Assembly: GCF_026213295.1 (NCBI RefSeq)
Contig: NC_079426.1
Location: 22,485,035-22,549,034, forward strand
DNA: 64,000 nucleotides
Direction of reading: 5' to 3'
Source: Gadus chalcogrammus
Lineage: Eukaryota; Chordata; Actinopteri; Gadiformes; Gadidae
Notes under the pieces: generated by a model
What the model was told of the DNA's origin: nothing
The model's input: only the letters and a program-made list of their open reading frames with translations
Databases searched by the model: none
Translations under genes and position numbers: made by a program
Shown here: one piece after another, positions 9,991-21,380 of the stretch
Layout of the letters: the number at the start of each line of letters is the position of its first letter
Numbering within the stretch: the first letter of the stretch is position 1

Positions 9991-11640
9991 CTATTTCCAA
10001 CCAGGTATCACACGATTTCATGCTCATAGTCATGAAAATTATTATATTGAATCGTGTACCAGAGCACGATTGGATGACTTTTTTTCATGCTACACAGAAC
10101 GAAATGTAGACCAATGCATTTTGAATCAGAGCATTTCTCAGACTATTTTCATTCTGGAAGGTTATTTTAACCCTTACATTTAAATTTGATGATGTTCTTT
10201 GACTTCAGAAGGGGGGGATGTGCAGATAGTACAGTGCACCCTCTAGTTATGTATAGGCCTACGTCAAAACCACAAATGCAACTAAGGGTAAATGCTGTGT
10301 ATTATGGATACTCCCATATTTTTCAGACCTCCTCAAAAAGTGAAACTGACCACGTCGCTTCAAACCAGTCTCATACAGATATGTAGAATAACTATGTTAT
10401 TCCACAGCAGAAAACGTAGTCGTTTTGCAAGAACGGCTCTAAAAATGTGTGACGTTTTTTATCGTTGCTACCGTGGTTGCTATGTATGGACGCTGCTATC
10501 GCTGTAAGCAAACATGGTGGGCAATCATTTGACAATCAGTGGAGTGTTTCAGCATTAAAATGCATATTGAACAGTTAGAAATGTATTTTATTTTCATAAT
10601 CTTTATTCAGTGACTGTATAGGATGTTTAGTTTGTCAATTGAACTGCTCGTGCCGTTTCTCATACTTATTGGGGGTTTTGAGGGACTTTAATAAATGACC
10701 AAAATTACATATTTTACACACATGATGTTTTCCAAACATATGAAGCAATGGGCTAAATTTTTTATCCAAATCCACCTGCCCCCAAGTTATCGTATGTATC
10801 CATATGCGCTTGTTTATTACGCCCCACCTCTAGTTGGCCCTACTGGGGCTAACAGCAAACCACCATTGACCCCAAATATGAAAGAACACATTTTAAAAGT
10901 ACCGAACCAGTGGGATTTATTTACATACATGACATTAAGGCATCCAACAAAGTCCAAATCATAAAGATAAGAAAAATCCCAGAGAGGCAGCACGACCAGC
11001 CAGCAGTCCCATGACCAAAATCCTCCCAATGGGAACGGGAATCTGTGGCTTTTACCTCAAGTCTTGACGAGCGGTCCAGGTCCTCCTAATCAACTCCACT
11101 GACGCAGCACACCTGAGCATGGACGGAGACAAGCAAACAGAACGGGACTCACACTACTGGGAACACAACCTCACAGGAAACACATACAGCCGTAACACTG
11201 ACCTATGGCAATTATTTCATCTTCTGCAACATGCCCACATACGTATATCCTGTATTAACTACATTAATATGTTCTATGAACACAATATTCAGATCAACCC
11301 CCAAACATATTGATTCTCGGTTCCTTTGATAGGAGAGGGATGCTGTGATGAGGACCATTAATTAACTAAATGTAAGCACAGTTGACGTTGCAAACAAGTT
11401 TATGAGTTCCGTGTTAAGTGCAGTTTACACAAACCTAGATGAGGTGGTATCACCTTAATAGTGCTCTTCACTCATTTACTAATTTAAAGGGACACTGTCT
11501 AGGAATTACTCCCATCAGCATGAATCATACCCTCTCTCATATGAGGGGGTCATTGCCTCGGCGGCACTCAGGGAGGCGCTGTTCTGCCTGGCGCAACTTA
11601 GTATATGCATCTATTTCCTAGCCAGCGGAAACGAGTTATC
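9991..11640. other. Intergenic DNA, no gene seen
   Basis: Only short random open frames. No splice-consistent exon, known repeat end or RNA gene recognised. Confidence 0.5.
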
Positions 11641-12230
11641 GGGGGACGCATCCTTGGTCCAACTGGAGGAAAAGATTGGTCCAACTGGAGGAAAAGAACG
11701 TGAAGATGACATATGAAGAGGAGAAGAAATAAATAGGGAAGAGAGATCAAAGAGCCCTCAAGCAGCAAGAAATTGTAAGGAAAGAGCAGATGAAGCTCCT
11801 CAAGGTAAAACAGGAGCAGTAGAAAAAGAGGTGGAAGTCATTAGCGAAAACTGCCACCGAAAGGCTGGAAGAGAAGAGGAGACGAAAGGAAGAGCTGAAG
11901 CAAAGCTTTAGTTTGCAGCAAAACAACAGGAGAAATTGGACAAACAGTGGTCTAGAATGTTGGCCAGCGATGGAAAGGGAAGAATGGAATTGGGGAAGAA
12001 GTTGAAAAAAGAAATGGCCAATCAGCATAAAAAGATGGTGGTCAGGAGAAATAGGGAGGAATTCTTTATGTGGGAGGAGAAAAAGGAAAAGAGGGAAGCA
12101 GAGAAGCTATTGGATAAGGAGTGTAACGAACAAAAAAGGAAGGAGAGGAAAGAAGAAAGGGAAAGGAAAAAGGCCCTCAGAAATGGATGGTTCCCTAGGG
12201 TCTCTATTCAATTCCGGTAGCCTCTAGGGC
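11641..12230 (+). other. Purine-rich stretch reading as broken Lys/Glu coiled coil
   Basis: The + strand is GA-rich. Its frames read as charged peptides (for example KKEKREAEKLLDKECNEQKR near 12090) with many stops and frame changes. It could be a decayed coiled-coil gene or only a purine-rich repeat. No splice structure supports a live gene. Confidence 0.35.
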
Positions 12231-12950
12231 GCAAACCTCTCCTCAAAGGAGCTCCTCTCCTCACCGAAGCTCCTCCTCTCACTGTGGCTCCTCTCCTCAC
12301 TGTGGCTCCTCTCCTCACTGTGGCTCCTCTCCTCACTGTGGCCCCTCCTCCTCCTCACTCAGGCTCCTCACCTCACTGTGGCCCCTCCTCCTCCTCACTC
12401 AGGCTCCTCACCTCACTGTGGCCTCTCGACTCACTGTGGCCCCTCCTCCTCACTGAGGTTCCTCACCTAACTAAGGCCCCTCCTCCTGTGGCACCTTGAC
12501 TCACTCTGGCCCCTCCTCCACGCTATGGCCCTTCCTCCTCACTGTGAACCCTCCTCCTCATTGAGGGTCCTCCTCCTCACTGTTTCCCCTCACCTCACTG
12601 TGGCTTCATCTCCTCACCTCACTGTGGCCCCTCCACCTCACTGTGGCCCCTCCTCCGCACTGTGGCCCCTCCTCCTCACTGAGGCTCCTCACCTCACTAA
12701 GGCCCTTCCTCCTCACTGTGGCTCCTGCTCCTCACTGTGGCTCCTCCTCCTCCTCACTGTGGCCCCTCCTCTGCACTGTGGCCCCTCCTCCTCACCTCAC
12801 TAAGGCCCTTCCTCCTAACTGTGGCTACTCCACCTCACTAAGGTTCCTCACCTCACAGTGGCCCCTCGACTGCCTGTGGCCCTTCCTCTTCACTGTGGCC
12901 CCTCCTTATCACTGTGGCCCTCACCTAACTGAGGCTCATCACTTCACTAA

Positions 12951-13583
12951 AGGTACGGCCACACTGAACGCGATACGCTCGTAGGATTACGTGCGTAACG
13001 CGCCGCTTGATCATTTTGTGTCTCAAAAATGGTTCAACGTGCATAACGCGCCTCACGCGCCTACGCAGCTAGATGAGCCTGCCCAAAACTTATTTTCCCC
13101 AGATACTTTTCTTTTGCTCCACAAACATGGCTGAGATCACCACCATCGCTGCACTGTATTTGTTGTGGGAGTTCGAGGAGAGTAGGAAACCCAAACGCCG
13201 TCGTGTTTGGGTGCATGACATCCTCCGTAGGCGCTCACAGCCGGGTGAGTTTCACCACCTCCTCCAGGAACTCCGCCTGGATGACGGCCGGTTCCAGCAG
13301 TATTTTTCGGTTGATTGGGGCCATGTTCAGACCTGCTAGCCCGGATTGGTGCCAGGATCTCCCGTCAGGACACCAACTAAAGGCGCTCCATATCAGCTGC
13401 GGAGCGCCTGTCCTCCGTCTCCCAGTGACGTCGGGCCAAGCTCAACGCTGATTGGCTAACATGCCTAACGCTCTGCTTTAGCGCGTGTAACGCATCTACA
13501 CGCTTAAACCAATTGTTCCCTATGCAAAAATGGCGATTTTCTACAACTCTAACGCACGTAATGCGTTCAGTGTGGCCGTACCG
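12951..13583 (+). mobile_element. Non-autonomous PIF/Harbinger transposon
   Basis: Left end AGGTACGGCCACACTGAACG pairs with right end CGTTCAGTGTGGCCGTACCG. The TAA target duplication is at 12948-12950 and 13584-13586, and removing the element restores a normal minisatellite phrase. An ATG at 13127 starts MAEITTIAALYLLWEFEE, then VWVHDILRRR and ELRLDDGRFQQYF, matching the N-terminal part of HARBI1-like transposases. A stop ends this at 13337-13339. Another frame then shows DISRQDT and a displaced SISAAERLS block. The DDE catalytic core is absent, so the copy cannot supply its own transposase. Confidence 0.9.
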
Positions 13584-13920
13584 TAAGGCCCCTCCTCCAC
13601 ACTGTGGCCCGCCCTCCTCACTATGGCTCCTCCTCCTCACTGAGGCTCCTCATGTCACTGTGGCTCCTCATCTCACTGTGGCCCCTCCTCCTCACTGTGG
13701 CTCTTCCCCCTCACTGTTGCTCCCCCTCACTGTGGCTCCTCCTCACTGTGGCCCCTCGACTCACTGTGGCCCCTCGACTAACTATGGCCACTCCTCCTCA
13801 CTGAGGCTCCTCCTCCTTACTGTGGCTCCCCCTCAACTCACTGTGTCTCCTCCTCCTCACTGAGGCTTCTCACCTCACTGTGGCCCCTCGAATCACTGAG
13901 GCCCCTCCTCATCACTGAGG

Positions 13921-14087
13921 CCAGAGGCGGAGTGGCCATCGGGAAGATCTGGAGTTATCCCGGTGGGCCGGTCCATTTATGTGGGCTGCGGCAGTATTTG
14001 GGGCCGCGGGCACCCCCTGGCGGCCCATGTAACGTAGGTCACGCGAACGAGCAATCGCAAAATGCACGAGAGATCCCGTTAGGGCCT
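13921..14087. repeat. Dispersed repeat (AGAGGCGGAGTGGCC family)
   Basis: Same sequence as 24036-24210: AGAGGCGGAGTGGCCATCGG, then GGTGGGCCGGTCCATTTATG and GGCCGCGGGCACCCCCT. The start is also at 6116. Here it lies inside the minisatellite. Family not identified. Confidence 0.75.
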
Positions 14088-14270
14088 CAATGAAACTCCC
14101 CTCTTCACTGAGGCCCCTCTCTTCACTGAGGCCCCTCTCTTCACTGAGGCCCCTCTCTTCACTGTGGCTGCCCCTCTTCACTTAGGCCCCTCTTCACTTA
14201 GGCCCCTCTTCACTGAGGCCCCTCTTCACTGTGGCCCCTCTCTTCACTGTGGCACCATTCTTCACCACTC

Positions 14271-14924
14271 TCTGTTTACCCTAAATAAATACATTTTATA
14301 TTCAAAGCGAATGTCTTTAAATTTTTATTTATATAGAATATTAAAGCAACACAGTCTGATGATTGATAAGTATAGTGCAGTGTCTGTAATCTGATTGGAT
14401 GTAAATGTATCAATGTTGTGTTGAGTAAAATTATGACCAGTTAAAATTAGCATGCAATTAGAGTTCAAGTTGAGTTAAAGATGAGATCAACATGGGGGAC
14501 TATCAGGTTCAAAACAATGACGAATGAAGAATAAAGATCAACAGAGGATAAAGGAAAAAAGATGATAACATAATATTGGACTAGAATCAAAATGGACAGA
14601 TATATTGGCGGCATAACAAGCAAAACCATTTAGGTAACGAGGGAGAGTGAATAATAAGGCAGTGAAGCAACACGAGACATTTCTCAGGCGCTTATGCCTC
14701 TTTTTCACCGACAGTACCAGCTCAACACGCCACGACTTGGTTTGGTTCCAGGCACATCGTGTTTCCATCTAGAATAAAGCACCTCTTCAACGTGGGTGAG
14801 TCGTCATGACAAGCATGCACGAAACTGCAGTGACATACTTATTCACGCAACACATAAACAGACAGGGCTCCACTTAGGAGCTTCTCCAACTCTCTCAGGG
14901 TCCACGGCGTGTTCCTGCGCGCTG
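14271..14924. other. Intergenic DNA, no gene seen
   Basis: AT-rich on the left, with no supported exon or repeat. Confidence 0.45.
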
Positions 14925-15053
14925 ATCCTGCCGTGTCCAATAATCAAACACTATTGTTGACTGAACGCTGATGCTAGTATTTAAAGATGCCGGGTGTCGG
15001 GTGTCAGGCTCAGACGTCGCTGTTACGATCTGACCTACCGAGCTCGCTATTAA
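14925..15053. repeat. Left arm of inverted repeat flanking gypsy-1
   Basis: This block (with TGTTGACTGAACGCTGATGC and GCCGGGTGTCGGGTGTCAGG) is found inverted at about 21167-21300, and again in part at 21303-21380. A second inverted piece pairs 15765-15802 with 21124-21163. The host is an older inverted-repeat unit of unknown class into which other elements were inserted. Confidence 0.75.
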
Positions 15054-15155
15054 CCTGGGTAGACAGTCCGTAACCTAAGTCTGTCCCTACGTGGTGTGCT
15101 GAACTTGAGTATTGTTCCTAATCTTTCCCTGGGTGAGTGCAATCTAACCTATTTA

Positions 15156-15657
15156 GGCCCCGTTCACACAAAGCCGATTTCATGGCGAAACCGCAAAGGT
15201 CTTGTACGGTTCGGCCTTCCGTCCATACGAAGCCGGCGAATCCGCTGACCGAAACCGCAAACTTCTGAAACACCCTCGGAGGTGGTTTCAAATCTACCCG
15301 GTTTCGTTTTGGATTCGTGTGTACGCCTGAAACCGACTGAAACCGCAAACCATGACGTCATCGCCCCACCCCTCGACCTCCTAGCCAATGGCTCTTAAGC
15401 CCGCGGAGTCTCAGAAATCACATGCGAGCATGCGCATAAGGGCAGCCTTTATGCGCATGCTCGCCTCTTCTTCTTATTTCATTTCTTCTGGATTTCTGTA
15501 CCAGAAGCAGCGCCCCTTATGGGCCTGGAATGTGTACTACAGCGTTTCTACAGATCTACCCGGTTTCGCTTGGCTTCGTCTTTGCGGAGATACTTCGAAA
15601 CCGGATAGATCGAAACCGTAACGGTTTCGCCCGTTTCGGCTTCGTGTGAACGGGGCC
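15156..15657. mobile_element. Harbinger-like MITE with internal hairpin
   Basis: Left end GGCCCCGTTCACACAAAGCCG and its near-perfect inverse at the right end, with TTA duplicated at 15153-15155 and 15658-15660. A second pair of inverted blocks around TCTACCCGGTTTCG lies inside. At the centre (15424-15464) is a perfect 16-bp hairpin, GCGAGCATGCGCATAA and its inverse, around an 8-9 base loop. No open frame. Confidence 0.8.
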
Positions 15658-15800
15658 TTAGGGGGTTAGGTGCGAGGTACCACAGGTCCATACCATAGCC
15701 ACCGGTTTCAGGAGCCACCGTAGGGGAACAGCTGCCGCACCGGCACCTAACTGCAGGCGACCTGATCCAGACACGCTTTGATCGAGTCTTTTCGTTCACT

Positions 15801-15837
15801 GTGTATATATATATATACATACATATATATATATATA

Positions 15838-15865
<28 letters not shown>
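15801..15865. repeat. (TA)n microsatellite, target of gypsy-1
   Basis: AT dinucleotide run broken by short TACATACA and TACTGTG interruptions. The gypsy element inserted at its right end and duplicated ATAT. Confidence 0.9.
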
Positions 15866-15869
<4 letters not shown>

Positions 15870-16061
15870 TGTGGTGGTTATCATAATTCACCCACGGAAC
15901 TATGGGTGGGGGGGGTGTTTATTCCCGGACCCGTTTAGCGGACGGAACGACCGTCCAGTTTAGTCCGGTTTTGACTTTACGAATGAACGTCTTTTTGTAT
16001 TGTGTTCATTAAAACTTTGTGCTGGATACTCCGCCTCCGACTCCCGTCTCTCGGCACTACA
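15870..16061 (+). repeat. gypsy-1 5' LTR
   Basis: Direct copy of 20926-21117, 192 bp, no difference noticed. Begins TG and ends CA. Confidence 0.95.
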
Positions 16062-16062
16062 C

Positions 16063-16076
16063 TGGTGACCCCGACG
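16063..16076 (+). other. gypsy-1 primer binding site (tRNA-Trp)
   Basis: TGGTGACCCCGACG begins one base after the LTR. It is complementary to the 3' end of vertebrate tRNA-Trp including CCA, 14 bases, from memory of that tRNA. Confidence 0.7.
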
Positions 16077-16111
16077 AAGGTCTCGCTGAAGCTTCAGAGA
16101 CCAAGACGAAC

Positions 16112-16799
16112 ATGGCGAATAATGCTTTTATTAAGTTGCCGGAGTTCTGGGAGTTTTCACCGACGGCGTGGTTCGCGCAGACAGAGGCGCAGTTCGCGAT
16201 CCGTGACGTCACGGACAACACCACACGCTACTACCACGCCGTGTCGGCGCTGGGGAGATCCACTGCGACCCGGGCGGCGAATTTCATAGCGAATCCCCCG
16301 GACCACGGCAAGTACAGGGACCTCAAAGCCTTCCTATTGAAGACTTTTGGGCTGTCACAGTCAGAGCGGGCCCAACGCTTGTTGGCTATTCGGGGCCTCG
16401 GGGACAGCAAACCCTCTGAACATATGGAGATGATGCTCAACCTGCTGGGTGCTGAAGAACCTAACTTCCTCTTCATGGAGCTGTTCCTCCAACACATGCC
16501 ACCCCAGGTCCGGACGGCGCTCGCGGGCACGAGGATTACTGAGCCACGCGCGTTGGCGGAGGAAGCCGACCGTTTTTTTCCTGGCTGCTCAGAGTTTCGC
16601 ACCCGAAGTGCTAGCCCCAACACGCAGTGCCTACCCACCGGACAGGGACAGGCTGACCAACAGAGCCCCAGTAGCCGCCGATGGCAGTGCCAGCAATGGT
16701 ATGTGCTATTTCCACGCACGTTTCGGCGCTAAGGCAAATAGGTGCCGGTCCCCGTGCAACTTCAAGCCGACGGGAAACGCCAAGGCTTGCGCTCTTTAG
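16112..16799 (+). pseudogene. gypsy-1 gag, frameshifted
   Basis: The first ATG after the primer site starts MANNAFIKLPEFWEFSP and a capsid-like region reaching about residue 150 (EPRALAEEADRFF). At a run of seven T near 16572-16580 the frame breaks. The continuation in another frame includes a Cys/His motif (CYFHARFG then CRSPC), ending at a stop at 16797-16799. Gag packages the element RNA. Whether the first break is an error or a read-through design cannot be told, but a homopolymer indel is likely. Confidence 0.8.
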
Positions 16800-17290
16800 T
16801 GGCCGTGAGTGCAGGCACGTCAACCCGGCTATTGTTCATCAGGGACGCCCTCTCCGGCCGCGAGTTTCTTTGCGACACCGGGGCTCAGAGGAGCGTCCTG
16901 CAGGCTACGGTGGAGGACACGGCCCCTGGCGTCCACAGTCCACAGTTGAGGTCCGCTAACGACACACCCATCCGCACGTATGGTACAAAGACCGCGGACC
17001 TGTGCTTTGGAGGCCAGCGATTCAGGTGGGATTTTGTCACGGCCGACATCTCCTTTCCCCTCCTCGGCGCGGATTTCCTTTGTGCGCACAATCTGCTTGT
17101 GGACGTGAAAAACAACCGCCTGGTGGACGCACGGACGTTCTCATCGTTTGAATGTGCCCGCGGTCGGGCGGCTTACGGCGGGCTCTCCAGCTCCCTCTCA
17201 GAGGGGGACGAATATCAACGCCTGCTCAGGGAGTTCCCCGGTATAACCCGACCTACCTTTTCCGCGGTCACGGCGAAACATGGTGTAGAG
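16742..17290 (+). pseudogene. gypsy-1 protease region
   Basis: Aspartic protease fold with FLCDTGAQRSVL (DTG active site) and the flap-side motif PLLGADFLCAHNL. The frame runs into the hAT insertion at 17291 and is cut before reverse transcriptase. Confidence 0.8.
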
Positions 17291-18216
17291 CAGGGGTTTT
17301 CAAAGTGTGAGAGAGTGAGCCCCCCCTCAGAGAAAAATATTCAGCTGAGCCCCCCCTACAAAAAAATGTTTGTTCTAAATAGGTTTGTGTTTTGGAAGCT
17401 ATCTTAATTAGTTTACACATTTTAAACATCTCTGATCATGATTTTAAAACATTTGAAACATATTTCTGAAACATTACAACATCTTTGTGCGTTTTTAAAC
17501 ACATTTCTTAACACAATTTAAGAACTTTATCTAAGCATGTTTTAGCTTAACCTTTTTTAAATACATTTGAACATCTTAATTTGTGTAAACTGCCAGTTTA
17601 CACAGATTCATTCAGGGTCCCCGACTATGAATTTTCTGAGTCTAATCAGATCTGCCTTTTCAGTCCAGAGATTCGACTATTCGGCGGGGTTTGTTTACCG
17701 GCGTTGCTATGGTGACCTAAATTATTATAAGCAACTGAAAACGATGCCGGTTTGAAACTAAAATGTGATTCTGAAAAAAGTATAAATGCTATCAAAATTC
17801 CGTTTCGATAGTATTGAAGATACAAGTGTGTAGATTTGTTTAATGGTTTGAACGATGGTAAACGGTGGAAAAATGAATGAGTTACGATGTCTAGAAGTAG
17901 GTGTATCAGAATGGGCTGACGTCTTCAATGAAAACAGCTGAAAACGAAGCGGTATGAAACTAAAACTGTGATTCTGAAGACATTTTAAATGATATCGAAA
18001 TTCTGTTTAGATATTATTGAAGATACAAGTGTGTAGATTTGTTAAATGGTTTGCACGAAGATAAACGGTTGAAAATGTATTTAGTTATGTTACTTTTACA
18101 GTTGAAGTACGGGTTTCAGGGGTCTTTTCGTTGTTGTTTTTTTCTCACGTCGCGCCCCCCCTGAAGAACTCTGGCGCCCCCCAGGGGGGGCGCGCCCCAC
18201 AGTTTGAAAACCACTG
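17291..18216. mobile_element. Non-autonomous hAT element inside gypsy-1
   Basis: Ends CAGGGGTTTTCAAAGTGTG and CACAGTTTGAAAACCACTG, with the 8-bp duplication GTGTAGAG at 17283-17290 and 18217-18224. No transposase frame. It splits the gypsy pol frame cleanly. Confidence 0.95.
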
Positions 18217-20909
18217 GTGTAGAGCATCATATAGACACCAAGGGTCCACCCGTCTACGCTAGGGCCCGACGACTCAACCCCGACAGGCTGAAAGTCGCTA
18301 AGTCGGAGTTCGCCAACATGGAGCGCCTGGGCATCATCCGCCGCTCGGACAGCCCCTGGGCCTCACCACTCCACATCGTTCCCAAGCCAGACGGCGGGTG
18401 GCGACCTTGTGGGGATTACCGCCGCCTGAACGACGCTACCACGCCCGACCGCTACCCAATCCCGCACATCCAGGACTTCTCAGCACACCTGGCGGGCAAG
18501 CGGGTCTTCTCGAAGGTGGACCTGGTGCGCGGTTACCACCAGGTGCCGGTGCATCCCTCGGACATCGCCAAGACAGCGGTGGTGACGCCGTTCGGGTTGT
18601 TCGAGTTCCTGCGTATGCCGTTCGGGCTCAGGAACGCGGCTCATACCTTTCAGCGGTTAATGGACTCGGCGCTCAGGGAGATGCCCTTCGTTTTCGTGTA
18701 TTTGGACGACATCCTGGTCGCCAGCTCCTCCGAAAAGGAGCACCAGGGTCACCTACGCGACCTCTTCATGAGGCTCGACCAGCACGGGCTGATCGTCAAC
18801 CCGGCGAAGTGCCTGTTCGGGTTGTCCTCCATCCACTTCCTGGGGCATCTCATCAAGAAAGAGGGGGCCGCCCCTCTTCCGTCGAAGGTGGAGGCAATTT
18901 CTGCTTTCCCCCGCCCACACACGGCTCGGGCGCTCCGGGAGTTCCTAGGGATGGTGACGTTTTACCACCGGTTCATCCGCCAGGCGGCTCACGTCATGCG
19001 CCCACTGTACGGGGCTCTCAAGGACAAGTCCCCTAACCAGGCTGTCGACTGGACGGCGGAGAGGGAGAAGGCGTTCGAGGCCACGAAGGCCGCCTTGGGC
19101 GAAGCCGCCATGTTGGCCCATCCATCGCATGATGCCCCCATCGCCATCACCACCGACGCGTCTGACTACGCCGTCGGCGCGGTGCACGAGCAATGGGTCG
19201 ATGGTGCATGGAAGCCGCTCGCCTTTTTCAGTCGCCAGTTGACCCCCAGGGAGCGCAAATACAGCGCGTTCGACAGGGAACTCCTTGGACTTTGGCTGGT
19301 GATCCGCCATTTCCGATTCCTCCTGGAAGGGCGGGAGTTTGCGGCTTTCGTGGATCACAAGCCTCTGACGTTCTGCATGTCCAAGATGGCGGAGCTGTGG
19401 TCGGCCCGCCAGCAGCGTCAGCTGGCGTACATCTCCGAGTACACCACGGACATCCGACACATTGCTGGCAAGTCTAACGTGGTCGCAGACTGCCTCTCGA
19501 GAACGGTCATCGGGGCTGTCCAACTGGGCCTGGATTACGTCCGCATGAGCGTGGACCAGGCCTCCGACCATGGGGTCCAGGCCCTGAGGGATTCGGACAC
19601 GGGATTGCGCCTGGAGGAGGTCGCGGTTGACGGCTCGGACGTGAGGCTATGGTGCGACGTCTCCACAGGCCAGCCTCGACCGCTGGTCCCGTTGTCCTGG
19701 CGCCGGCCCGTTTTTGAGGCGTTGCATGGCCTTTCCCACCCCGGCAGGAAGCCGTCTGTGAAATTGGTTTCCCAGAGGTTTGTATGGCAGGGACTGAGAA
19801 AGGACGTTAGTGCTTGGGTCAGCTCTTGCGTTGACTGTCAACGATCCAAAGTGCACCGCCATATTAAGGCCCCCCTTGGAGAGTTTACTGTTCCCGAAAG
19901 GAGGTTCGACCACGTCAACGTCGACCTGGTGGGACCGCTTCCCTCCTCTCACGGGTTCACCTACCTCTTCACCATGGTCGACAGGACGACCCGCTGGCCT
20001 GAAGCTGTTCCCCTCTCCTCGACGTCGGCTTCTGACGTGGCACGCGCGTTCATCGGCACTTGGGTCGCGCGCTTTGGGACTCCTTCAGACCTCTCCTCGG
20101 ACCGGGGCTCGCAGTTCACCTCGGAACTCTGGAACGCGGTGGCTGAGGGGTTGGGGGTCAAGCTGCACCGCACTACCGCCTATCATCCCCAGGCGAACGG
20201 CTTGTGCGAACGTTTCCACCGTTCCATGAAGGCAGCCCTACGGGCCAGCTTGAAGGACGGCGACTGGGTGGATAGGCTGCCATGGGTGATGCTCGGCCTC
20301 AGGTGCGCCCCTAAGGAGGACCTGCAGTCCTCTTCGGCGGAGCTGGTCTACGGGCAGGCCCTACGAGTGCCAGGCGATTTTATTCCCGACGCCTCGGTCC
20401 CCTGGTCGGCGGCCAAACAACGTTCCTCCCTGCTGGAAACCGCTTAGGTTTTCGCGCCTGTTCCCACGTCGCAACACGGCACTCCCACTTTCCGCATGCC
20501 CCCCGATCTGCGCACGGTGGACTATGTTTTCATTCGCCACGACGCCCACCGTGGTCCCCTACGCCCTCCCTACGATGGCCCGTTCAGGGTTTTGAGCCAT
20601 GGAGACAAGTGCCTGGTGGTGGACGTCGGGGGTAGGCCTGAGACCGTTTCCTGGGATAGGGTTAAGCCGGCTAACGTGGACATTTCCAGACCGGTGGAGG
20701 TGGCGCAACCCCCACGCCGGGGACGTCCGCCTGCGCCGCGCCCCGCGCTGGCCGTTGAGACTCCAGCGACCTTGTTGACCCCCGGGACCTCCGGGGTGGC
20801 GGACGGCGCCGACGTGCCTGCTGCTTCCTCTTCCTCGGCCCCTGTCATCCGCTCGAGACGAGGTCGGGTCGTCGCCCCTTTCCGTCACGAGGACTTTGAC
20901 TATGGGTGA
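18217..20909 (+). pseudogene. gypsy-1 pol: reverse transcriptase, RNase H, integrase
   Basis: A single frame from the hAT junction to a TAG at 20445-20447, continuing in the same frame to a stop at 20907-20909. Domains in order: reverse transcriptase with [10 protein letters not shown], RNase H with [12 protein letters not shown], zinc-binding HHCC segment of integrase (HGLSHPGRK to CVDCQRSK), integrase core with [17 protein letters not shown] and the Glu in CERFHRS, then the C-terminal tail. Active-site residues appear intact, but the protein is cut off from its protease start by the hAT and is interrupted by the TAG. Confidence 0.9.
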
Positions 20910-20925
20910 ATTCTGGGGGGGCTTG

Positions 20926-21117
20926 TGTGGTGGTTATCATAATTCACCCACGGAACTATGGGTGGGGGGGGTGTTTATTCCCGGACCCGTTTAGCGGACG
21001 GAACGACCGTCCAGTTTAGTCCGGTTTTGACTTTACGAATGAACGTCTTTTTGTATTGTGTTCATTAAAACTTTGTGCTGGATACTCCGCCTCCGACTCC
21101 CGTCTCTCGGCACTACA
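20926..21117 (+). repeat. gypsy-1 3' LTR
   Basis: 192 bp, preceded by a G-run (TTCTGGGGGGG, about 20911-20920) that fits a polypurine tract. Confidence 0.95.
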
Positions 21118-21123
21118 ATATAT

Positions 21124-21380
21124 ACGGTGAACGAAAAGACTCGATCAAAGCGTGTCTGGATCAGGTCAATAGCGAGCTCGGTAGGTCAGATCGTAACAGC
21201 GACGTCCGAGCCTGACACCCGACACCCGGCATCTTTAAATACTAGCATCAGCGTTCAGTCAACAATAGTGTTTGATTATTGGACATGGCAGGATCAGCGC
21301 GCAGGAACACCCGACACCCGGCATCTTTAAATACTAGCATCTGCGTTCAGTCAACAATAGTGTTTGATTATTGGACACGG
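21124..21380. repeat. Right arm of inverted repeat flanking gypsy-1
   Basis: Inverse of 15765-15802 followed directly by the inverse of 14925-15053, and then a second shorter copy of the latter from about 21303. A TA run follows at 21389-21406. Confidence 0.75.

Larger units (their letters stand above)
12240..14270. repeat. CTCACTGTGGCCCCTCCTC minisatellite, interrupted twice
   Basis: A variable repeat of about 15-21 bp with the core CCTCCTCACTGTGGCCCCTC occupies 12240-12950, 13587-13920 and 14088-14270. It is interrupted by a Harbinger-derived element (12951-13583) and by a dispersed repeat (13921-14087). Open frames through it are repeat artefacts. Confidence 0.9.
15870..21117 (+). mobile_element. 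Ty3/gypsy LTR retrotransposon (gypsy-1), inactivated
   Basis: Bounded by 192-bp LTRs (TGTGGTGG...CACTACA) with the ATAT target duplication at 15866-15869 and 21118-21121. Gene order is gag, protease, reverse transcriptase, RNase H, integrase, typical of Ty3/gypsy. The primer site matches the 3' end of tRNA-Trp. It is disabled by a gag frameshift, a 926-bp hAT insertion between protease and reverse transcriptase, and an in-frame TAG after integrase. LTRs look identical by eye, pointing to recent arrival. Confidence 0.95.

Noticed and set aside
12240..14181. Several 60-116 codon Pro/Leu/His-rich frames on both strands
   Set aside because: They follow the minisatellite unit and are interrupted where units vary.
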